DNA from: Azospirillum cavernae
Lineage (GTDB): Bacteria > Pseudomonadota > Alphaproteobacteria > Azospirillales > Azospirillaceae
DNA: 64,000 nt
Reading direction: 5' to 3'
Assembly (NCBI RefSeq): GCF_003590795.1
Contig: NZ_QYUL01000001.1
Span: 2,187,001 to 2,251,000 of the forward strand
Both the position numbers and the translations under genes were made by a program. The notes beneath the pieces are model-generated. The model had not been told where the DNA came from. It searched no databases and worked only from the letters and a program-made list of their open reading frames with translations. This document shows, in pieces, positions 8,084 to 16,277 of the stretch. Position 1 is the first letter of the stretch; each line of letters starts with the position of its first letter.

Positions 8084-10309
8084 TCAAAGACGAACAGGAA
8101 TATCAATAACCGGCGCAAGTTGCTCAAGTGTAGTTCTGTAACGGCGCACCACCTGATCGTAGATGTCTGGCACTCGTGGAGCTTTTACAGTTACGATAAG
8201 TGCATACCTCAGCTTTTCGGCGGGCCTAAAATCTTGTCCGCCTGCTCGAGCGTTATAGTGGATATCAAAAACAGGATCTTTCAAGCTCTTTCCTCGGAAT
8301 GACTGGGTATGATGCAAACAGTTATCCCACTTGTGTGCGTCGCGACGTAGTTCATCCTCAGTGGCATAGAGCTTGCCCTGCTTAAAGAAGCTTGTTGTTT
8401 TAGGGTGTATGGATTCCCCATCAATCTTATCTTTATTTGGTCGGAATAATACCTCAAGTCCTGCTCTTGTATAGTTGCTTGGGTGATGTGGATCTACAGT
8501 GGATGCGTAGCAAATCGTTGCTGATATCTCAACCATTCCACTTAATTGATCGGCTGGGACAGGAATTTGAGCTCTGATGTATTTGGATGCGCTTATTTCA
8601 CCCTGGTAAACAACCCGAACCACGCCGGGAGCGCACACAACAATTTCCTCAAGATCCCGAGCTACGCGTCCCCAGCCAACTTCCGTACGTGGATAGCCGC
8701 TCGGGGTGCTCGTATGAACAAGCAGTGCATTGATCGCCAACCCTCGGAGAGAATCGCCAAAGTGAGCCCTGATGCCCATCCCCATGCGCATTGTGTCTGG
8801 AGCGGCAAAGCTTGTCCCACCGGTCGGCATGAGTGTTGGGACTGAGCCAGGCCCCAGCACCAGATAGGGCTCGGCTATAGAACCACCGAAGCTGACGAGC
8901 GAGGGCTTGACTCGACCAGGGCTTCTTCCTGGACCTATTGAACTGTAGGGTGCCCTTTTCCATGCAGAACTGCGAGAATCAGCAGCGCCAATTGATAATG
9001 CATTGACACAATCAGCTGGAACTTGAATGCGGTTGTAACCGTTATCCGCGTCGCGCTCTCCTCCATTTCCTACCGCGATAGTCGCCAGGGTTTCACCATC
9101 TGATAGGTATTCATCAAGAACTGCTGTCCACGCGTGGATCTCATCATCCTCGACTGGCAACTCTGGGCCGATACTAAAGTTGATAAAATCATAACGCTTA
9201 CTTGCGAGTGCATCTTGAATACGCTGCAATGTTTCATAAAGCTCCAACGGATTTTGGTTCAGATCTCCGTCAAGAACTCTGTAGTGATCAACTCGTGCAT
9301 ACGGAAGGGGTAAAGGAAGTCCAGGCGTAATATGGCCGAAAAGAGCTGCCGATGTCACATTAAGCCCGTGCTCAAGATAGTCGTCTTCAGCTGGACCAAT
9401 GCCACTCGGTTCGATAGCTGTTGCCCAAGCAGAAACTGGATGATCATGAGGCAGTCCACCATCAAAGATGGCCGCCTTGATAGAAGGATCAATAGGCGGT
9501 CCTTTGGGCAATGCAATTGACGGCGTAGATGGGATTGACGACGAACGGAAAGGTGGTCGTAACAGCCGAAGCTTTGGCATTTCTCTAACCGCCCGAACAA
9601 AGCTATAGGCTGCTAGATATTCTGCTTGCTTGCGAGAAGCGCTGACAGGGACAAAGCTCACGCCCGACGATGTGATTCTATGATCAAGGTCTGGCTTAAA
9701 TCCTAACCCGTGAACGTAATCAACAAAACCCTCTAGGACGAAAGAATCGACCATTGATCCGCCACCATGCAGGGCCACTTCAAAGACAATTTCTTCCGAT
9801 TCCGATGTAATACTCTTCAGTTTTTCGGCAGGTTCTGGTGCCGACAACTGTTCGATGGCGGTTAGTTCGTCAGCTCCCGACGATCCAGCCCACCAATCCG
9901 GGATTGACGTCGACCAGTCACGAAACGCTCGTCGAGATCCCGCGACGAAGAGCTCCGTCGTAAGAGCTTCCTCCGGTTCCCGGCCCTTGCTGCGCGCTGC
10001 TGGGAGTATTCTACGAGGACGACTTCCAACGGCTCGAAGGCCGACCGCTGTCAAGAGCTTGCCGGGAAAATAAGATTTCGCAATGTATTCTGGATGCAAG
10101 GTCATCCGCATAACAGCATGATCATGCGGACAAGCTTTCTCTGGTAGCGCATCAAGGCTCCTAACCGCTGCCGATAACATTGGCGTAAGGCGCGACTGCG
10201 CTTGAAAGAACGTGTATGGGGCCTGTTTATCAGGATTTCCTGTGCGAACGATTACTGGCTCCGTTAATCGCTCACCCTTGCCCAGCAGAAAGTTTCTCTT
10301 GTTCGACAT
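8084..10309 (-). CDS. ietS: IetS-like subtilisin-family (S8) serine protease
   Basis: A 741-residue protein with the S8 catalytic triad. Asp lies in KAAIFDGGLPHDHP (about residue 284), His in LEHGLNVTSAALFGH (about 314) and the nucleophile Ser in TGGTSFAAPD (about 530). An N-terminal region of about 250 residues precedes the protease fold. The gene follows the AAA+ ATPase gene with only three bases between. This ATPase-subtilase pair matches IetA/IetS, first described on Agrobacterium Ti plasmids as a stability and incompatibility toxin-antitoxin-like pair and later listed among anti-phage systems. There is no signal peptide, so it acts in the cytoplasm. Third-position G/C is lower than in the neighbours, which points to acquired cargo. 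Confidence 0.85.
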   Translation of the reverse strand: MSNKRNFLLGKGERLTEPVIVRTGNPDKQAPYTFFQAQSRLTPMLSAAVRSLDALPEKACPHDHAVMRMTLHPEYIAKSYFPGKLLTAVGLRAVGSRPRRILPAARSKGREPEEALTTELFVAGSRRAFRDWSTSIPDWWAGSSGADELTAIEQLSAPEPAEKLKSITSESEEIVFEVALHGGGSMVDSFVLEGFVDYVHGLGFKPDLDHRITSSGVSFVPVSASRKQAEYLAAYSFVRAVREMPKLRLLRPPFRSSSIPSTPSIALPKGPPIDPSIKAAIFDGGLPHDHPVSAWATAIEPSGIGPAEDDYLEHGLNVTSAALFGHITPGLPLPLPYARVDHYRVLDGDLNQNPLELYETLQRIQDALASKRYDFINFSIGPELPVEDDEIHAWTAVLDEYLSDGETLATIAVGNGGERDADNGYNRIQVPADCVNALSIGAADSRSSAWKRAPYSSIGPGRSPGRVKPSLVSFGGSIAEPYLVLGPGSVPTLMPTGGTSFAAPDTMRMGMGIRAHFGDSLRGLAINALLVHTSTPSGYPRTEVGWGRVARDLEEIVVCAPGVVRVVYQGEISASKYIRAQIPVPADQLSGMVEISATICYASTVDPHHPSNYTRAGLEVLFRPNKDKIDGESIHPKTTSFFKQGKLYATEDELRRDAHKWDNCLHHTQSFRGKSLKDPVFDIHYNARAGGQDFRPAEKLRYALIVTVKAPRVPDIYDQVVRRYRTTLEQLAPVIDIPVRL

Positions 10310-10312
10310 GTT

Positions 10313-11431
10313 TTAATCCTCAAATTTATCATGCGTTCTGCATGCGTTCCTGATGGTATCTCTGCTGATCCCCGTAAGCTCAGACACTTGCCGTTGTGAT
10401 AAGATATCTCCAAGAACCATTTCTGAAGCAATTGCCAGTCTATTAGGTTTGTCGATTTCCATTATTCGTTCTCGGAGAATTTGTTGCAGATGAATTGATA
10501 GAGGTTGCTCACTTAGCGCTGCTGCCCTTCTGGCCGCATTTACCCGTCTCTCTACGTCACTGAAAGACAGCCCATGGAAAACTATAGACATCGCTCGCAC
10601 CCAATGATTTGACTTTTCAACGTGCTCAGTTAATAGGGCGTCGAGAAGAGCCTGAAGACCAGATATATCTGGCATCGGAAAATCAACCACAATTTCAAAT
10701 CGACGCCAAACGGCAGGATCTAGCAATCCAGCATGATTTGTTGCTGCAATTAGCAAACCTGTTGGCGGCCAGTCATCAATTTCTTGAAGAAGAACAGTTA
10801 CAAGACGCTTTAGCTCTCCAATTTCACTTCCATCATCCCGTCTTTTTGCAATTGCATCCAGTTCATCCAAAAGAAGAACGCAATCTATTTTCTTTGCATA
10901 ATCAAGAACGTTGCGGATGTTGTTCCCTGTGCGCCCCAGGTAACTACTCATTACAGCGGCCAGATCAAGAACAAGCAGCGGCCGCCCCATTTCATGAGCA
11001 AGCCAGCGGGCTGATAGCGTTTTTCCCACACCCGGAGGGCCTGTGAAAAGCACGGTACGTGTTGGGTTGAGCCCCACAGCGGCAAGGCGGTCGGAATTGA
11101 GACGCTCAAGCATTAATTGGCTCAATCGCTCCTTGATCTGAGGGGCAAGAACCGGCGGATGATCAATGCCTGTGACCGTCTCTACTCGGAGAAGCTCCAG
11201 TCGAGAGTCCACATCGACTGGGAGAGGTTGCTCTGCCTGCCGACGGAGAGGGGAGGACCTCGTCGGCGCCTCGCGCAACAGCGATGTTAAGCCATCCCCG
11301 AGTTCAGGAACCTGTTGCCCGTACTTCTTTGCAGCACGATGGATGAAGAGTTGCACATCCTGCTGGCGCCCTGAGAGCGCCAAGCGGGAAAGGCGGACGA
11401 AATCAGACGAAATTTCCTTTTGGAAGTCCAC
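10313..11431 (-). CDS. ietA: IetA-like AAA+ ATPase
   Basis: An AAA+ ATPase with Walker A (LFTGPPGVGKTLSARW), Walker B (CVLLLDELDAIA), a sensor-1 asparagine in LLIAATNHAGLLDP and arginines in AVWRRFEIVVDF. The C-terminus ends in a short HTH-like segment (QRQVSELTGISRDTIRNACR). The frame is open to 11602, but a good sigma70 promoter at 11468-11496 points to GTG 11431 (VDFQKEISSDF) as the start. ATG 11518 is the alternative and would lie upstream of that promoter. It forms an operon with the protease gene. In IetAS pairs the ATPase is thought to sense and restrain or direct the protease. Confidence 0.85.
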   Translation of the reverse strand: MDFQKEISSDFVRLSRLALSGRQQDVQLFIHRAAKKYGQQVPELGDGLTSLLREAPTRSSPLRRQAEQPLPVDVDSRLELLRVETVTGIDHPPVLAPQIKERLSQLMLERLNSDRLAAVGLNPTRTVLFTGPPGVGKTLSARWLAHEMGRPLLVLDLAAVMSSYLGRTGNNIRNVLDYAKKIDCVLLLDELDAIAKRRDDGSEIGELKRLVTVLLQEIDDWPPTGLLIAATNHAGLLDPAVWRRFEIVVDFPMPDISGLQALLDALLTEHVEKSNHWVRAMSIVFHGLSFSDVERRVNAARRAAALSEQPLSIHLQQILRERIMEIDKPNRLAIASEMVLGDILSQRQVSELTGISRDTIRNACRTHDKFED

Positions 11432-11467
11432 TTCACACCGGCATATGAGGAAAACAGGAACGAAATG

Positions 11468-11496
11468 AGTATGGCGGGATGGACTAAAATTCGCAA
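11468..11496 (-). promoter_or_regulatory. sigma70-type promoter of ietAS
   Basis: On the minus strand TTGCGA (11491-11496) and CATACT (11468-11473) are separated by exactly 17 bases. Transcription would begin near 11460, about 30 bases before GTG 11431. The region is A/T-rich compared with its surroundings. Confidence 0.55.
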
Positions 11497-11585
11497 CATG
11501 TTTTGGTATGTCGTCCATTTCACCGGGCGATGCCGCGCGGTGCGCGGCGGCACGTCCAGATCCAGCCCAAGCTGCGCCGCGCCCC

Positions 11586-11837
11586 TCACGGCCCGCCCTC
11601 ATCGCGCCGGTCCACCGGCGTCGTCAACCGCATCTCGCCCAGCGCCTGGGCCGCGAATCGCTTCACCTCGCTGCTGAAGGTGTAGCCGGGGGTCTGGCCG
11701 ACATGGCCCGGCGGCGCGCAGGACGGGCGCAGGAAATCCCACAGCACGAACACCCGGTCGCATCGCAAAACCCGGCGGATGCTGTCGGGGAAGCGATAGA
11801 CGCCGTTTTCCCAAATATCATCAGGGCTTAGGGGCAT
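11586..11837 (-). CDS. hypothetical protein, 83 aa, downstream of the replication gene
   Basis: A small leftward gene starting three bases after the stop of the DnaA-N-like replication gene and sharing its high-GC codon pattern. The product starts MPLSPDDIWENGVYRFPDSI and has two cysteines but no recognised domain. Operon position suggests an accessory of replication or copy control. It ends about 90 bases before the ietAS promoter, which separates the element backbone from the cargo. Confidence 0.55.
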   Translation of the reverse strand: MPLSPDDIWENGVYRFPDSIRRVLRCDRVFVLWDFLRPSCAPPGHVGQTPGYTFSSEVKRFAAQALGEMRLTTPVDRRDEGGP

Positions 11838-11840
11838 CGG

Positions 11841-12647
11841 TCAGGCCCTCGTTTCGGGGTGGGACCACAGGGAGGCTTGGCCGGACAACCGGGTTTCGAC
11901 TCGAACCTCGACGTTGCGGATCCGTGGCAGCTTGGCCAAATCGTCGGAAAACCGCTGGCGAATCTGATCGGCGACGAAGCGGCTGGGGGCGGCGATGAGC
12001 AGAAGCTGGTTGCCTGTGACCGACACCCGGCAATCACGGAACCACTGGCCGTGTCGGTGGCCGCCGATCCGCTGCGCGATCAGGCCGTGCAGATCGCGCT
12101 CGGTCTCGTCGGGCTGTCCGGCGCTCACGCGCTCACGCGCAAGGGCGCGCGTGGGTTCACGGGTTATATCACAGGGTTTGGGCGACTCCGGCGTCGGGCA
12201 AAAATCCCGCGTTTTGTCGCCCAAAGCCGAAGGGTCTGTCGCCAAATCCGGGCTTTCCCCGACTCCCCGGTCGGCGACGCCGGTGTCGGCGAAAGCATCG
12301 CCCGGACCAGCGTCCAGCGCCTCCTCCCGCTCCAGCCAATCCAGGCGAAAGCGCATCCGCGTCGCCTGCCCTCGTCCGCCCGGACGATCCCGCTCGATCA
12401 CGCCGCTGGCCAGCAGGGCGGCGCGCGCCCGCTCCACGTCGCGGGTGGACAAGGCCGAGTCCTGAGCCACGGTTTCGACGCTGGCCCAGGTCAGCAGATC
12501 GCCCAGGCCGCGCCACATCTCGCGGTTCACACGGCCCAGCATGACCAGGGCGACCACCTTGTCGCGTGGCTTCAGCGCGGAACTGGAAAGCACGGCGTCA
12601 CGGAAGCGGCCCACGATTTCCCGAAAGTCACAGAGTTTTGCGGTCAT
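11841..12647 (-). CDS. replication-initiator-like protein with DnaA N-terminal-type domain
   Basis: A 268-residue protein in two parts. Residues about 1-100 look like a winged helix: a region ALKPRDKVVALVMLGRVNRE, then a recognition-type segment (SVETVAQDSALSTRDVERAR) and GVIERDRPGGRG. Residues about 195-255 resemble the DnaA N-terminal domain (HGQWFRDCRVSVTG...LLLIAAPSRFVADQIRQRF), as seen at the C-terminus of several plasmid and phage replication proteins. A low-complexity linker joins them. With ParA nearby it suggests the element can replicate autonomously when excised. A transcription factor role is the alternative. Confidence 0.62.
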   Translation of the reverse strand: MTAKLCDFREIVGRFRDAVLSSSALKPRDKVVALVMLGRVNREMWRGLGDLLTWASVETVAQDSALSTRDVERARAALLASGVIERDRPGGRGQATRMRFRLDWLEREEALDAGPGDAFADTGVADRGVGESPDLATDPSALGDKTRDFCPTPESPKPCDITREPTRALARERVSAGQPDETERDLHGLIAQRIGGHRHGQWFRDCRVSVTGNQLLLIAAPSRFVADQIRQRFSDDLAKLPRIRNVEVRVETRLSGQASLWSHPETRA

Positions 12648-13122
12648 GGCGCACCTGTCCTGTCCCCGGCAGCCTTTGGCCAGCCGGTGGCAAGGCCGTT
12701 TCCTGCGGGCGCACGATTCCGTGGCTGCAAGAAAACAGCGGAATTAATTCCTTTTTGCGGTATCCTTCAGAGCGCGCGCAGGGCTGTCCCGTTGTCGATC
12801 AACGGGTCATGGACATCCTGGGGGCGTCTGGAAGGGGGGCGGCCTGTGCAGGGCCGTCCCAATCAGGGTGGGGCGCGCGGCATCACGGCAAAGCTCCAGG
12901 GTTCACCGCCGCGACGGGCGGCGTTGTTTCACAGACGCGCATCGCTCCCGACCGCTGTGGCGGTCGAAAGCGGCGTGGGCCTCGATGTCGATTGGGGCGG
13001 CTGAAGGCCCGGAAATAGGCGCGACGGCGGGCCGCGCGCCCACGGCGTTTGAAAATGTCGCGGCATCAGCAAGATAGATCTGGGATCTGGTTGGAAATGG
13101 TGGGGGATGGGGCGACGCCCCG
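12648..13122. other. 475-base intergenic region upstream of the replication gene; possible origin
   Basis: No convincing gene on either strand. It contains a perfect 7-bp hairpin (CCCGTTG-TCGAT-CAACGGG, 12788-12806), a run of short G-rich words and a GGGGCG-ACG-CCCC stem near 13112-13124. A non-coding stretch beside a Rep-like gene is where an origin would be expected. I see no clear iterons or DnaA boxes. Confidence 0.35.
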
Positions 13123-13356
13123 TCATGCCCGGCCCTGGGTTGGCGTCGGCACAGCCCGCGCGATCACGCGCTGGTAGCCCGCCGCGCGCCGCAGGAACGC
13201 GGCGAACGCGTCCGCCTCATCGTCGGCCAACTCGGCCAGATCGGCGACGCCATAGAGCGTCTGGGTCAGCCGCTCGACCTTCGGAACGGTGGATGGCGCG
13301 GACGCGGCAAAGGTTTCCCAGGCGGCGAGCGCGGCCTGTTGCGCGCGGGTCAGCAT
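13123..13356 (-). CDS. hypothetical protein, 77 aa
   Basis: Starts at ATG 13356 behind a strong AAGGAAGG ribosome-binding site; longer in-frame forms lack one. The helical, alanine-rich product (MLTRAQQAALAAWETFAASA onward, then LADDEADAFAAFLRRAAGYQ) has no recognised domain. It is the last gene of a leftward run that begins at the HTH gene 13890, and it overlaps the preceding frame by seven bases, so it is probably co-translated with it. Confidence 0.55.
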   Translation of the reverse strand: MLTRAQQAALAAWETFAASAPSTVPKVERLTQTLYGVADLAELADDEADAFAAFLRRAAGYQRVIARAVPTPTQGRA

Positions 13357-13649
13357 CGCGTTGCCTTCCTTCGCGGAAACGTGAACAGGGGGGCCGTTTG
13401 TGCATGAGAAATCGGATGGTAAGACCACCACACCCGGATGCCGCAGCCTTCCGATGAATAACCTCTGGCATGCTTGACCAGATTGCGCCGAATCAGTTCA
13501 GCGGCGCCGCTCTTGACTGCCGGGGAACGCTCCTGATGGCGTCGGTCAGACATGAGGCCATCCCCAATTGACCGGCGAGCGGCGGTCATCTCTGATTCGC
13601 CGTCAGCAATCACCAGCTTTCTCCCTTTGCTTGGCTGTTGCTGCGTCAC
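13350..13649 (-). CDS. hypothetical protein, 99 aa (tentative)
   Basis: This frame starts inside the last codons of the HTH gene (47-base overlap) and runs seven bases into the next gene. Such chained overlaps are typical of phage operons. The product is basic and has no motif I recognise (MTQQQPSKGRKLVIADGESE at the start). An internal ATG at residue 21 is an alternative start. The evidence is the overlap pattern only. Confidence 0.4.
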   Translation of the reverse strand: MTQQQPSKGRKLVIADGESEMTAARRSIGDGLMSDRRHQERSPAVKSGAAELIRRNLVKHARGYSSEGCGIRVWWSYHPISHAQTAPLFTFPRRKATRC

Positions 13650-13890
13650 GCAAAGCGAGCGATTGTTCCCCGGTCAACAACCCTGGATGAGGGGCTGGCG
13701 TTGGAGCCACAAAATCATTTGGGACCAGGCGATCCATGGCCTCCAGCGTCTGGAGCTTTGGATTTCCAGACGGCGATAGGACTTCGTTGACGGCGTACCA
13801 GCTGATCCCAGCCGCCTTCGCTGCCTGATGGCGGTTTAGGCCAGAAGACAGGAAATAGGAGCGAATGCGGTGAACGGCTTGGTCGATCAT
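13603..13890 (-). CDS. HTH regulator (Cro/CI-like), leftward
   Basis: A 95-residue protein with an N-terminal helix-turn-helix (GLNRHQAAKAAGISWYAVNE, about residues 17-36) followed by a dimerisation-like helix and a charged tail. It is divergent from the HTH gene at 13984. The 93-base gap between them holds three palindromic operators, one only eight bases from this start. This layout is that of a phage or element lysis-lysogeny switch. Which of the two proteins maintains repression cannot be told from sequence. Confidence 0.72.
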   Translation of the reverse strand: MIDQAVHRIRSYFLSSGLNRHQAAKAAGISWYAVNEVLSPSGNPKLQTLEAMDRLVPNDFVAPTPAPHPGLLTGEQSLALRDAATAKQREKAGDC

Positions 13891-13898
13891 GGTTCTAA

Positions 13899-13966
13899 TT
13901 TGCGCTATAGCGCAAACTTGTCAAGCGCCATAATCACGCTACAGCGCAATCGCGTTCTAGCGCAAA
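13899..13966. promoter_or_regulatory. operator cluster of the divergent HTH switch (three sites)
   Basis: Site 1 (13899-13916) is the perfect 18-bp palindrome TTTGCGCTATAGCGCAAA. Sites 2 (13933-13950) and 3 (13949-13966) keep the right half AGCGCAA and most of the left. The centres of sites 1 and 2 are 34 bp apart. The same sequence recurs as a pair with the same 34-bp spacing at 16194-16245. Confidence 0.8.
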
Positions 13967-13983
13967 ATCCGCACAATGGAGAT

Positions 13984-14370
13984 ATGGCTACAATAGATGT
14001 CGAAAGAGAGCGTCGCCGTTCAGCCCTGATCCAATTTTGGGAAACGAACCGGCACGCCTTGAAGAGTATCCGCCAATGGGCTGAAGCCTCGAAGGTGGGA
14101 TACAATACTCTCAATGAATTTATCCGACGCAAGAAGGATAAAAACATGCTTGCTGACACCTACGAGAAACTTGCTCGTGGGGCCAGCATTCTTTTAAGCC
14201 GCGATGTAACAATTCATGAGTTGTTGAATGAGGAAGCTTTTGACGAAAAAAGCGAGGCAACTCAACGCATAGAGCGTATCGCGCTCCTTATTTCTCATCT
14301 TCCCGATCATGAGCAAGAAGCTTTCGAGGTTGTCCTCCAGGGGCGAGTTCAAGCCCTCGGGAAGTCTTAG
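13984..14370 (+). CDS. HTH repressor-like protein, 128 aa
   Basis: Starts at ATG 13984 behind GGAG. A longer frame from 13870 would run through the operators and is rejected. Residues about 20-55 form an HTH-like unit (HALKSIRQWAEASKVGYNTL then NEFIRRKKD), followed by a helical C-terminus without the LexA/CI peptidase serine. The A/T-rich codon use resembles that of the cargo genes. With the divergent gene at 13890 it forms the switch, and it probably binds the TTGCGC-type operators. Confidence 0.72.
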   Translation: MATIDVERERRRSALIQFWETNRHALKSIRQWAEASKVGYNTLNEFIRRKKDKNMLADTYEKLARGASILLSRDVTIHELLNEEAFDEKSEATQRIERIALLISHLPDHEQEAFEVVLQGRVQALGKS

Positions 14371-14518
14371 AAAAACGCCAAAAAGCAATTCTTTCAACTT
14401 TTTCAAGATCGGCATCAGTGAGACGTGACAGCAGCTCAATAATTTTCTTTCTTCGATTGGCCGCCCGGCTGGTCCCAGATGTCACTGCACTTACCTCTGC
14501 TTGCGAAATCAAATTCAC
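14288..14518 (-). CDS. possible small basic protein, 76 aa (weak)
   Basis: A leftward frame starting at GTG 14518 reads like protein (RRKKIIELLSRLTDADLEKV followed by ERIAFWRFSK). It fills the otherwise empty 145 bases downstream of the rightward HTH gene. However, it overlaps that gene by 83 bases antisense and starts inside a terminator hairpin, so it may be chance. Confidence 0.25.
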   Translation of the reverse strand: MNLISQAEVSAVTSGTSRAANRRKKIIELLSRLTDADLEKVERIAFWRFSKTSRGLELAPGGQPRKLLAHDREDEK

Positions 14519-14545
14519 CCGACCGATACGCGTCGGTCGGGTGAA
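14514..14545 (-). terminator. strong hairpin after the leftward gene 14550-14990
   Basis: A perfect 13-bp stem (TTCACCCGACCGA and its complement) with loop TACGCG begins five bases after the TGA of the leftward gene. A short T-containing stretch follows on the minus strand. It probably terminates the LuxR operon. Confidence 0.6.
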
Positions 14546-14549
14546 CAGC

Positions 14550-14990
14550 TTATGCGGCCAATGGCTCAACCCAGAGCCAGCAGCCTTCGGGCGTAAACGG
14601 CCCTGCGTCCTTGGCGCTCACAGCCTCATCATAGGTTGGCATCTCGATTCCAGCCGCAGCAAGCGCGGCCCGCGTGTTGTCCCAGGCCGTCACGCGCTGA
14701 GGCCCTTCCGGCGGAAAGGGGTCGTGCGCAATCAAATGATCGTCACCAAAAAGCTGCTCGCTGATGCGATGCACGAAAAGATTGTCGAGAAGAAGGACAT
14801 GCATGGCCTGATCCGCCGCATAGGGCAGAGCATAATAGCGGCAAGGCTGGTGCTTCTGCGCATCGCTCAAGATTGCTTTAAGGTGACGGAAGCCGGTATC
14901 CCGTAATTCCTCTGGATGATTGAAGCGCTTCACCATGGCATTTTCATGCTTTGTGAAGTCAACATCGATGACATTCTTAGCCTTTTCCAA
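14550..14990 (-). CDS. hypothetical protein, 146 aa, partner of LuxR-type regulator
   Basis: Soluble, acidic, with several histidines and tryptophans, and no recognised domain (starts MEKAKNVIDVDFTKHENAMV). It begins nine bases after the stop of the LuxR-type gene, so the two form an operon ended by a hairpin at 14514-14545. The role is unknown. Co-transcription suggests it is an effector or accessory of the regulator. Confidence 0.6.
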   Translation of the reverse strand: MEKAKNVIDVDFTKHENAMVKRFNHPEELRDTGFRHLKAILSDAQKHQPCRYYALPYAADQAMHVLLLDNLFVHRISEQLFGDDHLIAHDPFPPEGPQRVTAWDNTRAALAAAGIEMPTYDEAVSAKDAGPFTPEGCWLWVEPLAA

Positions 14991-14999
14991 TATGCTCTC

Positions 15000-16052
15000 C
15001 TATGATTTGCGCATCTTCGCGCGTGTTATCGCCGAAATTTTGAAGACCAACGCAGCCAAGCTGGTTAAATCTCCGGCAGCAAACTTGGTTCCTCGCAGCT
15101 TGTCTTTGATGTTCCTGATCTGCGTATAGACCGTCGCCTCGCTGGTTGACCGACGCCGGGCGATCTCACCTGGCCCAAGCCCGGAGCCAATGAGAGCTGC
15201 GACGCGGGCTTCAGCCGGGTGCAAGCCGAGCGCTCGCTCCAGCGCAGACGCGATCGCAGCATCGTCTTCTCCAAATCGAGAGATCACAATAATTGCTGTT
15301 CCAAGTGATTGTCCGCTGGAGATTGAAGCAAAATGAACGCCACCACTGTATGACAGTGGCAATACTTTATAGAAGTCCTGGAGAGTGGCTGCGCTCGATA
15401 CGGCGCAGTCCAATTTGGCGCAGTCATCCGGGTCTGTGGCTCTAATTCTTCCAAAATCATCGAACATCATGGATGTTTCAGATGATATCAAATCGATGAA
15501 GCTATCATTTAAATGAAATCTATTCATATTGACATCAAAAATGCCCACAGCTAAATCCAATAAATTTAATGAACAATGCATATTATTCAAAAAATCATTG
15601 ACGGTTAACATTTCCTCAAAAGAATTTCCACGAATCTTTGTATTGATGTAATTCTCAACACCAGATGTCTGAATACAGACTCGCGATTGGACGCACGTCC
15701 CATCTCCGTATAGACGATGAGAAACAGACATCCTTCCAGATGGATATTCACTGATCCAATCCAGTCCTGTGTTAAGTCTTCGCGCAATTCGGACGTTGGA
15801 TATCCAATCGGCGGGATTGGCGACGGCAACCCTGTTTCCAATCAGGCCAGCTTCAAGGAGCTTCCAGAACAGCGATTCATGTGTCTCTGAGGTGTAGTCA
15901 GAGACAGGGGCAATTCGTCTTTGAGAACCGTTTGCCCAGATAATTTGGTCTGTCGGGCTATACACCAAAACCGCTCCTCCCAACGGCTGTGAGGCGCGGA
16001 TAAAGAGAATTGCATCCAAATTCAAATCAGAAGGTAAGGGCAGATTGTCCAT
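15000..16052 (-). CDS. LuxR-family transcriptional regulator with PAS-like sensor region
   Basis: A 350-residue protein. The C-terminal 65 residues carry a LuxR HTH (LGLHPAEARVAALIGSGLGP then EIARRRSTSEATVYTQIRNI), with the usual spacing and the glutamate of the GerE fold (E at LHPAEARVA). The N-terminal 250 residues look like one or two PAS-type folds (AVLVYSPTDQIIWANGSQRR; LAVGIFDVNMNRFHLNDSFI). Many alphaproteobacterial orphan regulators share this layout. A/T-rich codon use and the single partner gene downstream indicate acquired cargo. The ligand and targets are unknown. Confidence 0.82.
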   Translation of the reverse strand: MDNLPLPSDLNLDAILFIRASQPLGGAVLVYSPTDQIIWANGSQRRIAPVSDYTSETHESLFWKLLEAGLIGNRVAVANPADWISNVRIARRLNTGLDWISEYPSGRMSVSHRLYGDGTCVQSRVCIQTSGVENYINTKIRGNSFEEMLTVNDFLNNMHCSLNLLDLAVGIFDVNMNRFHLNDSFIDLISSETSMMFDDFGRIRATDPDDCAKLDCAVSSAATLQDFYKVLPLSYSGGVHFASISSGQSLGTAIIVISRFGEDDAAIASALERALGLHPAEARVAALIGSGLGPGEIARRRSTSEATVYTQIRNIKDKLRGTKFAAGDLTSLAALVFKISAITRAKMRKS

Positions 16053-16193
16053 TTATCACAACCGGAACTAAGACAAATTTAATGTTACGCTACCACGTAT
16101 GGAATGTGACCAGTACCAAAATTTTGGTATACGGTGTGAGAATGTCGTTTTCTGGGGCCTGGCTTTGGTTTTCCAGGCGTTATCAGGATAAAA

Positions 16194-16245
16194 ATTGCGC
16201 TATAGCGCAAACATGAGCCTTGATAAATTTGCGCTGTAGCGCGAG
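16194..16245. promoter_or_regulatory. second operator pair of the HTH switch
   Basis: Site 4 (16194-16211) is ATTGCGCTATAGCGCAAA and site 5 (16228-16245) is TTTGCGCTGTAGCGCGAG, with centres 34 bp apart as for sites 1 and 2. They lie 33 bases before the rightward operon that ends with the integrase, so the switch protein probably controls excision and integration genes. Confidence 0.8.
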
Positions 16246-16277
16246 CATGCCTCTTCTCCTGATGAAGGGCGAGCAAA

